Shown here: positions 10,340 through 19,995 of the stretch, in pieces
How the letters are laid out: each line of letters opens with the position of its first letter
Numbering within the stretch: the first letter of the stretch is position 1
Assembly (NCBI GenBank): GCA_947452235.1
Contig: CANGBK010000002.1
Location: 25,679-89,678 of the forward strand
Direction of reading: 5' to 3'
Source of the DNA: Micrococcales bacterium
Lineage (GTDB): Bacteria > Actinomycetota > Actinomycetes > Actinomycetales > Microbacteriaceae
DNA length: 64,000 nucleotides
Made by a program: the position numbers and the translations under genes
Notes under the pieces: model-generated
The model's input: only the letters and a program-made list of their open reading frames with translations
Told to the model about the DNA's origin: nothing
The model's database searches: none

Positions 10340-11266
10340 CTATTCGCTTCGTAAAATGCCCAAAGAATCAGCCAGATCCTTCGGGTATTCACTCTCAAAG
10401 AGGACATGTTCACCGGTTGTTGGGTGAATGAAACCTAATTTCATGGCATGAAGCCACTGACGCTCAAGCCCCAGTTTGGCCGCTAACTTAGGGTCACACC
10501 CATACAAAGTATCGCCAACCAGTGGGTGTTTGAAAGCCGAGAAGTGAACTCTAATCTGGTGGGTTCTTCCGGTTTCCAATTCGATTTCTAAAAGTGAAGC
10601 AGCTTTGAAAGCTTCAAGAGTCTTGTAGTGAGTAACCGATGGTTTACCTTCATTGGAAACAGTGAACTTGTATTCGTGCTTAGGGTGTCTCCCGATAGGT
10701 GCATCGATGGTTCCGGCACTAGGGTCAGGTCGGCCCTGAACTAGAGCATGGTAAGTCTTATCAACTTTTCGATCTCTAAAGGCTTGCTTCATTCGTGAAT
10801 AAGCAATCTCAGTTTTAGTTAGAACCATTAGACCGCTGGTTCCAACATCCAGTCGACTAACAATTCCCTGACGTTCAGCAACCCCGCTGGTACTCATCTG
10901 AATACCCAGCGCTAGAAGAGCACCGCCAACAGTTGGGCCATCCCACCCAACAGAAGGGTGGGCCGCCACACCTTGAGGTTTATCAACGACAACTATGTCT
11001 TGATCTTGATAAACGATTTTTAGATCAGGAACTAGTTCAGCAACTAGTTCAAGTGGCGCTTTTGGTTTAGGAAGATGAATCCTGAGTTCAGCATCAGCAA
11101 TCAAAGATTCAGACTTACTGATAACAACACTGTTTTGTTGCACTAAGCCATCTTCTATCATTTGGGCAACGCTTGCTCTTGATAGCCCTAGAAGCTTAGA
11201 AATACCTGCATCTGCTCGCACTCCAGCTAACCCTTCAGGAACGCAGACGATTCTTTCCTCAGTCAC
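10340..11266 (-). CDS. rluD: RluD-family 23S rRNA pseudouridine synthase
   Basis: S4-like N-terminus, HPSVGW, VSRLDVGTSGLMVLTKT, LETGRTHQIRVH. Confidence 0.9.
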   Translation of the reverse strand: MTEERIVCVPEGLAGVRADAGISKLLGLSRASVAQMIEDGLVQQNSVVISKSESLIADAELRIHLPKPKAPLELVAELVPDLKIVYQDQDIVVVDKPQGVAAHPSVGWDGPTVGGALLALGIQMSTSGVAERQGIVSRLDVGTSGLMVLTKTEIAYSRMKQAFRDRKVDKTYHALVQGRPDPSAGTIDAPIGRHPKHEYKFTVSNEGKPSVTHYKTLEAFKAASLLEIELETGRTHQIRVHFSAFKHPLVGDTLYGCDPKLAAKLGLERQWLHAMKLGFIHPTTGEHVLFESEYPKDLADSLGILRSE

Positions 11267-11766
11267 GCTCTTCCGCCTAGTTTTTCGCCACGGATAACTC
11301 GAAGAGTAATCAAGAAAGCTGCAACACAGATAGCTGAGTCAGCGATGTTAAATATCGGGAAATTGAACGGTATTTGAATGAAATCAACCACTTGACCATT
11401 AGGAAAACCAGGTGCTCTGGTTAGACGGTCAACTAAATTGCCGACCACACCACCAAGAGCTAATCCCCCAAGAACCAGCCAGCCTCTTGTTTTGAATCTT
11501 GGAACGAAAAACAATAAAGCCAGCGCTGCAAGAGTTGAAGTTAGTGTGAAAAACCAGGTTGTTGAACCACCAAGTGAAAACGCTGCACGATCATTGAATG
11601 CCAAAGTGAAATTCAACACATTTGGGATAACGGGAACAGGACTAAATGGCGTTAGGAACTCAACGGCTAAGAATTTGGTTAGTTGGTCTAGAAAGATAAC
11701 ACCGACCGCTAAGCCTAAAGACAGAAACGTCTTTGCCTTTGAGCTGAGTTGGCTTGTGTTATCCAA
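11263..11766 (-). CDS. lspA: Lipoprotein signal peptidase
   Basis: FNDRAAFSLG, GNLVDRL, VDFIQIPFNFPIFNIADSAI motifs. Confidence 0.92.
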   Translation of the reverse strand: MDNTSQLSSKAKTFLSLGLAVGVIFLDQLTKFLAVEFLTPFSPVPVIPNVLNFTLAFNDRAAFSLGGSTTWFFTLTSTLAALALLFFVPRFKTRGWLVLGGLALGGVVGNLVDRLTRAPGFPNGQVVDFIQIPFNFPIFNIADSAICVAAFLITLRVIRGEKLGGRA

Positions 11767-11768
11767 AA

Positions 11769-12416
11769 CTAGATTTGGAAGGTGTTAGTGCTAATCGCAG
11801 TCGGCATCGTGGTTGGTCTAGCGGCTGCTTCTGCTGCCTCTAGATCGCTTAGCTGACCTTCGATGTAGTTACGAAGCTTTAGACGGTATTCCTTCTCGAA
11901 GTTGATCAGAGTCTGCACCTGGTTTTCAGCAAGAGCTTTCTCTTGCTCTAGACGGCTCATATCTGCCTTGTGCTGAGCTTCAGCTTCACGAACGATACGA
12001 GCAGCAGTTGCGTGACCTTCAGCGATGAGTGCATCGCGCTTCTGAAGACCTTCACGAACGTGCTCTTCGTGCAACTTACGAGCCAACTGCAACAAGTTGT
12101 TGGTGTTGTTTGATTCAAGGTTGCCAAGCGGTGAACCAGCTTCAGGGAACGCAGTGTTAGGTGTGGTTGATTCTGGGATTGAAGCTTCAGCTGAGTTAAC
12201 CTGAGCAACTAGTCCAGCACCACTTCTTTGAAGTTCATTGATACGACCGTCAGCTGCTAATAGACGTTGACGAAGGTCTTCGTTTTCCTGAGTGATGCGG
12301 CGCATCTCAAGAACGATCTCATCGAGAAAATCGTCAACTTCATCCTGGTCGTAACCTTCACGGAATTTGGTTGGCTGGAATCTCTTATTGACTACATCTT
12401 CGGGAGTTAATGGCAT
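11769..12416 (-). CDS. divIVA: DivIVA/Wag31 cell-division protein
   Basis: MPLTPEDVVNKRFQPTKFREGYDQDEVDDFLDEI N-terminus, coiled-coil body. Confidence 0.93.
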   Translation of the reverse strand: MPLTPEDVVNKRFQPTKFREGYDQDEVDDFLDEIVLEMRRITQENEDLRQRLLAADGRINELQRSGAGLVAQVNSAEASIPESTTPNTAFPEAGSPLGNLESNNTNNLLQLARKLHEEHVREGLQKRDALIAEGHATAARIVREAEAQHKADMSRLEQEKALAENQVQTLINFEKEYRLKLRNYIEGQLSDLEAAEAAARPTTMPTAISTNTFQI

Positions 12417-12496
12417 TGCCTGCTCCTTCTATCGGCTTGGGGTCGGCTTAGAGCCAACTTGACTATCGAAAGTTAAGGTTACCTTACCTTTGGGTG

Positions 12497-12784
12497 CTAA
12501 AGAACTCGCCCTAACAGGGTTTGGAGGAGAATTGTGGCTGCCCAAAGCACTAAAACAGAGACATCTAGGGAACTAGCGCCCATAGGAATGGGTTTAATTA
12601 GCTTCCTGAGGGGTTTCACGGCCCAATCGGTAAGCATGTATGGAACTGTTATTAACGCCAAAGCTATGCCCTTAGGCTTCATGCCAGGTTTAAACACCCT
12701 CACCCAGTCGAGAATGATTCGAGCTAGAAGGGCAATACGAATCGCTCCAAGGATCCCTAGGAGGATTTGAATGAAAATATCCAT
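12497..12784 (-). CDS. YggT family membrane protein
   Basis: Small hydrophobic protein with YggT pattern, located between sepF and divIVA. Confidence 0.85.
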   Translation of the reverse strand: MDIFIQILLGILGAIRIALLARIILDWVRVFKPGMKPKGIALALITVPYMLTDWAVKPLRKLIKPIPMGASSLDVSVLVLWAATILLQTLLGRVL

Positions 12785-12786
12785 AG

Positions 12787-13218
12787 TTACGGTCTGATGA
12801 TTAGACGGTTATCATCGCCGTCTTGAGGCTCATCTTGCTCAGACTCGATAGCAATACCAGCTGGTGCAATGACGTAAACATCTGCTGATGCACGTCTAGC
12901 AGTAGCTTGAAGACCTGAAATCAAACCACTTAGAAAGTCCAAGAAGCGCTTGCGGTCATCTCCGTTTAGATCGCCTAGGTCTAGAACCACAGGAACGTTT
13001 TCACGAAGGATTGCAGCTACGTTCTCTGCTTCGGTGTAGCTCTTAGCTCCGTAGGTTTCGATAACCTGAAGACCGCCGTTACCTCGAGAACCAAATGAAC
13101 GTGGTCTTGGACGTGGTTCACTTGCTACTCCACCACGAGGGGCTTTAGGTTGTCTAGGTGCTTTTTCTCCACTGTCTAGCATTAAGAAAGATTTGACTGT
13201 GTCAATGATGCCGGCCAT
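12787..13218 (-). CDS. sepF: Cell division protein SepF
   Basis: VIETYGAKSYTEAENVAAILRENVPVVLDLGDL...RRFLDFLSG. Confidence 0.93.
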   Translation of the reverse strand: MAGIIDTVKSFLMLDSGEKAPRQPKAPRGGVASEPRPRPRSFGSRGNGGLQVIETYGAKSYTEAENVAAILRENVPVVLDLGDLNGDDRKRFLDFLSGLISGLQATARRASADVYVIAPAGIAIESEQDEPQDGDDNRLIIRP

Positions 13219-13244
13219 GAGTTCTCCTCAAAAAACTTGTTACT

Positions 13245-13949
13245 TCAAGGATATTGGCGTGGGCCACTAATCGCGGTACCTATGCGTAAGTGTGTCGCGC
13301 CAAATTCTATAGCCGTCTCGTAATCCCCAGACATCCCAGCCGAGATGAACTTAGCTTCAGGAGCAATGCTCAAAAGGTTTGAACTAGCCTCGGCTATCCT
13401 CTCAAACTCACTCTCAGGGCTGACATCCAACCCAGCAACTCCCATGACCCCGAGTAGCTCCATCTGCTTATTCCCTAGAACCTTTTCAGCAAAGCTAAGT
13501 AGGTCCTTGGGTTCAATTCCACCTCGGTTGGGATCCCCCGTGAGATTCAACTCAATAAAGACCTTTAAAGAAGAACTCTCGTCTTTAGTTAACTGTTTTT
13601 CTAATTCCTTGAGCAAAGATTCGCGATCTAGCGAATGAAGATAACTTGCATACTGGAGGACAGATTTGACCTTGTTGGACTGTAACTGGCCAACAAAGTG
13701 CCATACCGGTTCTAACCTGAAAGTGTTGTTTTCTTTGACCTGTTGAGCTTTAGGAGCGGCTTCCTGATCACGATTCTCACCAAAGTTACACTCACCGAGT
13801 TCCAGAAGGTCAAGCGGTAACTGAAACGGATGGTTTTTGGTAACAACGATTAATTCAACGTCAGCGCTGCTTCTACCAGCCTTACTGGCAGCGGCATCTA
13901 TGCGTGAACGAACTTCAACTACCCTGGCTTGAAGTTCTGAATTAGTCAT
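13245..13949 (-). CDS. YggS family PLP homeostasis protein
   Basis: GENRDQEAAPK, WHFVGQLQSNKVK, GMSGDYETAIEFGATHLRIGTAI. Confidence 0.92.
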   Translation of the reverse strand: MTNSELQARVVEVRSRIDAAASKAGRSSADVELIVVTKNHPFQLPLDLLELGECNFGENRDQEAAPKAQQVKENNTFRLEPVWHFVGQLQSNKVKSVLQYASYLHSLDRESLLKELEKQLTKDESSSLKVFIELNLTGDPNRGGIEPKDLLSFAEKVLGNKQMELLGVMGVAGLDVSPESEFERIAEASSNLLSIAPEAKFISAGMSGDYETAIEFGATHLRIGTAISGPRQYP

Positions 13950-15202
13950 TACTGGTTTAGGAAATCTGGAAGGTCAAAGCCGTCATCAAACTTCTTTGAC
14001 TCTCTGCGGCGACCAAAGAAACCAGTTTCCTTGCGCTCAGTCGGAGCTGCCACAACTGGCTCTTCATAAACTTCGCTAGGAATCTCGATCTCTTCTTCAA
14101 CTACCAGAGCCACCGGTGAAGTGTTTCCACCAAACCAGTTGGTGACGGCAGGCTCCTCATAGGCTGGCTCTTCAACAACAACGGTCTCTTGAACAATTGA
14201 AATTGGAGTTGACTTAGGTGCAACGAAGTCTGAAACTCTTGTAGGTCTTGGAGTTACTTCATCGAAACCTGCGGCGATAACAGTAATGCGCATTTCATCG
14301 CCAAGTGAGTTATCGATTGTTGTTCCGAAGATGATGTTTGCGTCTGGGTGAACTACTTCCTTGATCAACTTAGAAGCGTTGTTTACTTCAGATAGCAACA
14401 TGTTTGAAGCCGCTGAGAACTGGATCAAAGCACCGCGAGCATTGTCAATGCTTGATTCCAACAATGGGTGGTTGATAGCAGCTTCAGCAGCTCGAACCGC
14501 ACGGTCTTCACCCTTAGCGGTACCGATACCCATAAGAGCTGTTCCGGCTCCCTGCATAACTGCTTTAACGTCGGCGAAGTCCAAGTTGATAAGACCTGGT
14601 TCGGTGATTAGATCTGAAATACCCTGAACTCCAGCGCGTAGAACATCATCAGCCATAGCGAATGAGTCAACCCAACTTAACTCTTCGTTCTTTAGATCAA
14701 TTAGTCTTTGGTTTGGAACAACAATCAGAGTGTCAACTTCTGCGCGTAGTGCATCAATACCTGACTGTGCGTTCTGTGCACGACGGTTACCTTCGAAATC
14801 AAATGGTCTAGTAACAACACCAACAGTAAGTGCTCCAGCTTGCTTTGCAATTCTCGCAACCACAGGTGCAGCGCCGGTACCGGTACCTCCACCTTCACCA
14901 GCAGCGATGAAAACCATGTCTGCTCCACGAAGCACTTCAGCAATCTCATCAACGTGGTCTTCAGCAGCACGTCGTCCAGATTCTGGATCTGCACCAGCAC
15001 CAAGGTTGCGCTTGTCTTCTGAAGCAATCTCCAGCTTCACGTGAGCTTCTGACTTCAGGAGGTCCTGACCATCTGTGTTGATTGCGATAAATTCAACGCC
15101 GCGTAAACCTTTTTCGATCATCTGATTGACCGCGTTACCACCGGCACCACCAACACCAACCACCTTGATGACTGCCAAGAAGTTGTTTAGTTGAGTTGTC
15201 AT
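13949..15202 (-). CDS. ftsZ: Cell division protein FtsZ (start re-assigned to MTTQLNNFL)
   Basis: GGTGTGAAP tubulin signature, C-terminal DLPDFLNQ peptide; GGAGG RBS before the ATG at 15202. Confidence 0.97.
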   Translation of the reverse strand: MTTQLNNFLAVIKVVGVGGAGGNAVNQMIEKGLRGVEFIAINTDGQDLLKSEAHVKLEIASEDKRNLGAGADPESGRRAAEDHVDEIAEVLRGADMVFIAAGEGGGTGTGAAPVVARIAKQAGALTVGVVTRPFDFEGNRRAQNAQSGIDALRAEVDTLIVVPNQRLIDLKNEELSWVDSFAMADDVLRAGVQGISDLITEPGLINLDFADVKAVMQGAGTALMGIGTAKGEDRAVRAAEAAINHPLLESSIDNARGALIQFSAASNMLLSEVNNASKLIKEVVHPDANIIFGTTIDNSLGDEMRITVIAAGFDEVTPRPTRVSDFVAPKSTPISIVQETVVVEEPAYEEPAVTNWFGGNTSPVALVVEEEIEIPSEVYEEPVVAAPTERKETGFFGRRRESKKFDDGFDLPDFLNQ

Positions 15203-15230
15203 TTGTTTTCCTCCATGTTGCCCAGAAAAC

Positions 15231-15259
15231 CTAACCTTCAACCTCTAGTTGAGGGTTAG
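15231..15259 (-). promoter_or_regulatory. Stem-loop in ftsZ leader (12-bp arms, one mismatch, 5-nt loop)
   Basis: ctaaccttcaac-ctcta-gttgagggttag read directly; about 29 nt upstream of the ftsZ ATG. Confidence 0.7.
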
Positions 15260-15347
15260 TGTTCCCTAGTAAATGCTCTAGCGCCAAGAAACTATTAGTA
15301 AAAAGACCAATAGCTCTGCACATTTAGCAGGTGTGTCAAAAGATTTT

Positions 15348-16220
15348 CTAGCGAATAACGCTTGGAGTCAAAGGTGAAGAAACATCGAATGTGGCTCGAA
15401 CAGTTCTAGGTGTCCTTGAAATTAAAGCTTTTAGAACTTTAGATTTCAAAATCGACTGAGATGAATCACCCCAGATTATGGTTTGAGCTGAATAACCACG
15501 AAGTTGCATGGTGACGTTGTCTTTTGTTTTGGCCTGAATATAAGCAACTTTGGTCAGAAGCTGTGCAGGTAAAGCCAACAACACATCAATCGCTTGACGG
15601 TAATTCTTGGAAATCTTCGGATCATCAGCAATCAAAATAGTTGGCAACAACTCGCTACCAGTAGCCCGACCTAGATTCACCCCTGCTGGATCATAAAGGA
15701 ACCTGGTTCCTCCCCTAACCACTAAAGCGATAGGTGCTCTTTCTGAGACATGAATAACTAACGTGTGTGGAGGTTTGCTCTCCAGAGCTATGCTCTCAAT
15801 TAATTTGAATTGCTTTAAATCATCGGCAACAGCAGCATCACTAATCAAGGTGAGTGAACCACCGAGACGATGTTTGACCGCTGCAGATATTGCTTTGGTC
15901 GAAACTCTTGAATTACCAACAATAGAAATCTTGTCAATGGCAAGCATGGGAGTGAACATTGTCGCTAAAACAAATAAAACAAGTGCAACTACGCTAGCTA
16001 GGAGCGAACGAATGAAAATCTTTCCGAATCTTGACTCACGAGTGAAACGCTTGACCTGGCGAGCTTGGTTTCTTCTTTCAGAGAACCTTAGGCGAGGTGT
16101 TTGAGCTTTGACCTTCTTAGCTCTAAGCGGCTTTACACTTATTCTTTTTGGTTTGGCCACAGCTTTGTTCTGTGGCTTACGCGAGGAGTCTTGATATCTG
16201 TTTCTAGGTGCTTGATTCAA
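15348..16220 (-). CDS. ftsQ: FtsQ-type POTRA cell division protein
   Basis: Basic N-terminus, single TM, POTRA region ([29 protein letters not shown]); position between murC and ftsZ. Confidence 0.88.
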   Translation of the reverse strand: MNQAPRNRYQDSSRKPQNKAVAKPKRISVKPLRAKKVKAQTPRLRFSERRNQARQVKRFTRESRFGKIFIRSLLASVVALVLFVLATMFTPMLAIDKISIVGNSRVSTKAISAAVKHRLGGSLTLISDAAVADDLKQFKLIESIALESKPPHTLVIHVSERAPIALVVRGGTRFLYDPAGVNLGRATGSELLPTILIADDPKISKNYRQAIDVLLALPAQLLTKVAYIQAKTKDNVTMQLRGYSAQTIIWGDSSQSILKSKVLKALISRTPRTVRATFDVSSPLTPSVIR

Positions 16221-17608
16221 TTTCCAAGCTCTTTCAAAATACCCGGTACCTGACGATAAACATCTCCACAGCCCATCGTGATAACAAAATCTCCTGCTTT
16301 AGCTATAGCGGCAACGGCCTTTGGAACATCATCCCAGTTTGGAACGTAATGCATTCTCTGTTGGTCAGCGAAAGCATCAGCAATCAAAGCGCCGGTCACG
16401 CCTGGTTCTGGATCTTCTCTCGCAGCATAAATATCAAGCACAACAACTTCATCACTTGCTGCAAGTGCTTGAGCAAACTCTTTAGCGAAAAGACGAGTTC
16501 TGGAATATAGATGCGGCTGAAAAACAGTAACCAATCTTCCATCCCCAACAACAGCTCTTGCTCCTTGCAATGCAGCACTCACCTCAGTTGGGTGGTGGGC
16601 GAAGTCGTCATAAACCCTCACTCCCCTGATCTCCCCATGAAGTTCAAATCTACGTTCAGTTCCAGCAAATTCAGAAATGGCGATAAGTGATTTCTCTGGA
16701 TCAAAGCCAAGTCCAACTAAGACTGCAAAAGCTCCGGCTGCGTTAATTGCATTGTGTTTACCTGGAATCAACAAACTAGTTGAATACCGACCGCCTTCGT
16801 ATTCCAAAGTGAAACTCACCTGAGCACCAGTAGCGTCTATTTCAACTATTCGAACGTCAGCAGTTGCAGCGAAACCAAAGGTAATCACTCGGTTATTAGT
16901 GATTAGCTTGGTGACTCTAACCGCACCTTCATCATCAGAGCTAATAACAACAAAATCGCCAGCTTGGTTAGCGAATCTTGCAAACTCTGCCTCAAAGTTC
17001 TCCAAAGAACCGTAGTGATCCAAATGGTCTGGATCAACATTTGTAATCAAAGCAACTGCAGTGTCGTAATACAGGAATGAGCCATCTGATTCATCTGCTT
17101 CAATCACAAACAAATCAGAATCACCGCTAGCAGATGAGGAGTTATAGGCGGCAATAACTCCACCATTAACAAATGAAGGATCAACACCTAGGTTCTTAAG
17201 TCCTGTGACCACCATTCCAGTGCTGGTTGTCTTACCATGAGCTCCTGCGACAGAAATAAGCTTCTTACCTAAAGTCAAATACTTGAGTGCCTGGGATCTG
17301 TGCAGAATAGGCAATTTCATTTCCTGAGCCAAAACATACTCAGGATTAGTTGGCCACAGCGCTGAGGTAACAACCACAGTGTCTGCATCGCCCAAGTTCT
17401 TGGCATCGTGGCCAATAACAATCTCTGCTCCTAGAGCACGAAGCTCGAGAATATTCTTAGATTCTCTAACATCGCTACCGGTAACTTTGTGACCAGCTTT
17501 GATAAGCATGCGAGCAATACCGCTCATGCCAGATCCACCGATGCCAATAAAGTGCACCTTGCCAAGATTGCCTGGGATGGCTTGGCTGAAATCCGGTTTG
17601 ATGGTCAT
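16217..17608 (-). CDS. murC: UDP-N-acetylmuramate--L-alanine ligase
   Basis: [28 protein letters not shown] motifs. Confidence 0.95.
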   Translation of the reverse strand: MTIKPDFSQAIPGNLGKVHFIGIGGSGMSGIARMLIKAGHKVTGSDVRESKNILELRALGAEIVIGHDAKNLGDADTVVVTSALWPTNPEYVLAQEMKLPILHRSQALKYLTLGKKLISVAGAHGKTTSTGMVVTGLKNLGVDPSFVNGGVIAAYNSSSASGDSDLFVIEADESDGSFLYYDTAVALITNVDPDHLDHYGSLENFEAEFARFANQAGDFVVISSDDEGAVRVTKLITNNRVITFGFAATADVRIVEIDATGAQVSFTLEYEGGRYSTSLLIPGKHNAINAAGAFAVLVGLGFDPEKSLIAISEFAGTERRFELHGEIRGVRVYDDFAHHPTEVSAALQGARAVVGDGRLVTVFQPHLYSRTRLFAKEFAQALAASDEVVVLDIYAAREDPEPGVTGALIADAFADQQRMHYVPNWDDVPKAVAAIAKAGDFVITMGCGDVYRQVPGILKELGN

Positions 17609-17653
17609 TGTTTTCCTTACAGAAGTTATTTAAGACTAGGTAGCAAGCTTTGC

Positions 17654-18730
17654 TCACTTGCCTTTCAACACGCCATTTACAAGATTCAAAAGCGCTTTAG
17701 AACCATCTGTGACACCTTGAGACTTAGCCTTCTCAGCCATAGCCATCACGCGCTTTGAATCGCTTAGAAGTGGAATCAGAGTCCCTGCAACATAAGCAGC
17801 ATCAAATTTGCTGTCTTCAACCAATAGTGCTCCACCGGCTTCAACCAGGCTCTCAGCATTGAAACGCTGTTCTCCATTACCAACGGGATATGGAACAAGA
17901 ACAGATGGGAGACCAATTGCTGCAAGTTCACAGACTGTTGCGGCACCAGCTCTAGCCACCACGAAATCTGCCGCCGCTAAAGCTAAGTCCATGCGATCAC
18001 AATAGGCAATCCTCGAATATGCACCTTCGTGAATTGGCTCAAGTCCTGCCCTATCGCCAACAATGTGAAGAACCTGGATACCGGCAGCATCTAGCACCTT
18101 GCGGCTAGCCTCAATGGTCTCGTTTATTCGCCTTGCTCCAAGCGAGCCACCGGTTACCACCAGGGTTTTAAGGCTTGGATCAAGACCAAAGTATTTTGCA
18201 CCTTCGAAACGATAATCAGATTTGCTGATTTCTATAATCTCTTTACGAAGCGGCATACCTACGAAGGTTGCTTTAGGAAGCTTAGTGTTTTTGAAAGTAA
18301 TACCGACAGCCGCTGCTGATTTGGCGCCAACTCGGTTTGCATAACCTGGCATGGCATTTGCTTCATGAATAACATAAGGAACTTTCAGTTCTTTAGCAGC
18401 ACGATATGCCGGTGCGCTTGCATAACCACCAAAACCAACAACCACATCGATGTTGTTTGCTGATATGTATTGCTTTACTAGATTTACGCTCTGTTGGAAC
18501 TTAACTGGAAAAGTTAATGCGTAAAGATTTGGCTTTCTAGGCATAGGCAGTCGAGGAACAATAAGAAGCTCATAGCCTCTTTCTGGTACCAATCTCGACT
18601 CGAGGCCTTCGCTGGTTCCTAAGGCCCAAACTTTATTTTCTTTCGAGCTACTAATTATTTCGTCAGCAAGGGCAAGCAGCGGGTTTACGTGACCCGCTGT
18701 TCCTCCGCCAGCTAAAAGATAGTTAGTCAT
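17654..18730 (-). CDS. murG: UDP-GlcNAc--undecaprenyl-pyrophosphoryl-MurNAc-pentapeptide transferase
   Basis: LLAGGGTAGHVNPLLALAD, GGYASAPAYRAA, RAGAATVCELAAIGLPSVLVPYP. Confidence 0.95.
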   Translation of the reverse strand: MTNYLLAGGGTAGHVNPLLALADEIISSSKENKVWALGTSEGLESRLVPERGYELLIVPRLPMPRKPNLYALTFPVKFQQSVNLVKQYISANNIDVVVGFGGYASAPAYRAAKELKVPYVIHEANAMPGYANRVGAKSAAAVGITFKNTKLPKATFVGMPLRKEIIEISKSDYRFEGAKYFGLDPSLKTLVVTGGSLGARRINETIEASRKVLDAAGIQVLHIVGDRAGLEPIHEGAYSRIAYCDRMDLALAAADFVVARAGAATVCELAAIGLPSVLVPYPVGNGEQRFNAESLVEAGGALLVEDSKFDAAYVAGTLIPLLSDSKRVMAMAEKAKSQGVTDGSKALLNLVNGVLKGK

Positions 18731-19995
18731 CGGCTCTTGATTCGACTCGGAACTGCAACAGTATTTCTTTCAAAGGCAAGAACAACACCTAGTGCCATCA
18801 AAACTGCCACCAATGAAGAACCACCTTTAGAAATCAAAGGCAATGGAACACCTAGCACTGGACCTAACCCAACAACAACTGCGATGTTGATATAAGCCTG
18901 CAAGAGAATCCAAACCATGATTCCGATGCTAACAATGTGAACAAAAGGATCTTGGTTCAGGTTTGCGATGCGAAGAATGTATTTTCCTAAAGCAAAGAAC
19001 AAGAAAATAACTGTTATTGCTCCGAGCATTCCCATCTCTTCACCGATGTTTGCAAAGATAAAGTCGTTTTGAATTTCAGGAATCCAACCCCAGTCAAGTT
19101 TTGATTGACCCAAACCGTTACCGGTAACACCACCGAAAGCTAATCCCCAAAAACCGTGCTCGGTCTGCCATCCGAGCCCATCAAGTGAAACGTTACCTGG
19201 ATTAATCCATCGGGTAATGAACTCACCAAAACGTGCTTTACGAGAGTCGCTAATTTGAACCAGAGCAAAACCAAGGACGCCAACTATTCCAACTAATCTC
19301 CACCACCAGTTTCTTGGGAAGCCAATCAAATACAAGATTCCAATTAGAGTCAACACCATAACTAGAGCTGTTCCCATGTCTTTACCGGTGCCAACCACCA
19401 CACCTGCGGTGAGAACGCCCCAACTGATGAATTGAGCTGGCCCGCGTTTGAAATCATCCAACCGGTCTGCAAATGGTGCAAGGTTTGATGCCAACATGAT
19501 GATCATGGTTAGTTTCAAAAACTCAGAAGGCTGCCCTAGCGAAATGTTTCCGATACCAATCCAGTTTGAGTTACCACCGGAAGATCTTCCGATACCTGGA
19601 ACAACAACTAAACATTGCAATCCGAGGAACAACCAAAAACCTCTGCGGCCGAAGTGCTCTATTTGCTCAACGCTTCGATTAGAGATAAAAACCATGAGCA
19701 CCAAACCGATAACTGCCCAAGCGGTTTGAACAATTAAGTCACTGAAAGGATTTCCTGAACTCTTGATAGCGCTAACGTGGCTAGCCGAAAAAACAACAAC
19801 TAAACCAAGTCCTACGATGAACAGAATTAGCATCACCATCAAATAGAACGCACGAGACTGGTGCAAGAAGTAGTTATCGAACCACTGCATAAAACTCTGC
19901 TTAGGATTCATAAAGAAAGACTTGGCTTTGGTTTGTTTAGGTGCAACATTCCTATTTCTAGAAACCCGACTTACATTCTTTTCTCTGGTGACCAT
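18727..19995 (-). CDS. ftsW: SEDS-family peptidoglycan polymerase FtsW
   Basis: Multi-TM SEDS protein; LPLISKGGSSLVAVL near C-terminus; dcw context. Confidence 0.92.
   Translation of the reverse strand: MVTREKNVSRVSRNRNVAPKQTKAKSFFMNPKQSFMQWFDNYFLHQSRAFYLMVMLILFIVGLGLVVVFSASHVSAIKSSGNPFSDLIVQTAWAVIGLVLMVFISNRSVEQIEHFGRRGFWLFLGLQCLVVVPGIGRSSGGNSNWIGIGNISLGQPSEFLKLTMIIMLASNLAPFADRLDDFKRGPAQFISWGVLTAGVVVGTGKDMGTALVMVLTLIGILYLIGFPRNWWWRLVGIVGVLGFALVQISDSRKARFGEFITRWINPGNVSLDGLGWQTEHGFWGLAFGGVTGNGLGQSKLDWGWIPEIQNDFIFANIGEEMGMLGAITVIFLFFALGKYILRIANLNQDPFVHIVSIGIMVWILLQAYINIAVVVGLGPVLGVPLPLISKGGSSLVAVLMALGVVLAFERNTVAVPSRIKSR

Noticed and set aside
11263-11266. Short gene overlaps (e.g. rluD/lspA, murC/ftsQ, murG/ftsW) as unusual
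   Set aside because: 4-bp ATGA-type same-strand overlaps are ordinary operon coupling.
15334-15339. TTGACA downstream of ftsQ as a definite ftsZ promoter
   Set aside because: No convincing -10 hexamer at 16-18 nt; mentioned only as supporting context for the hairpin.
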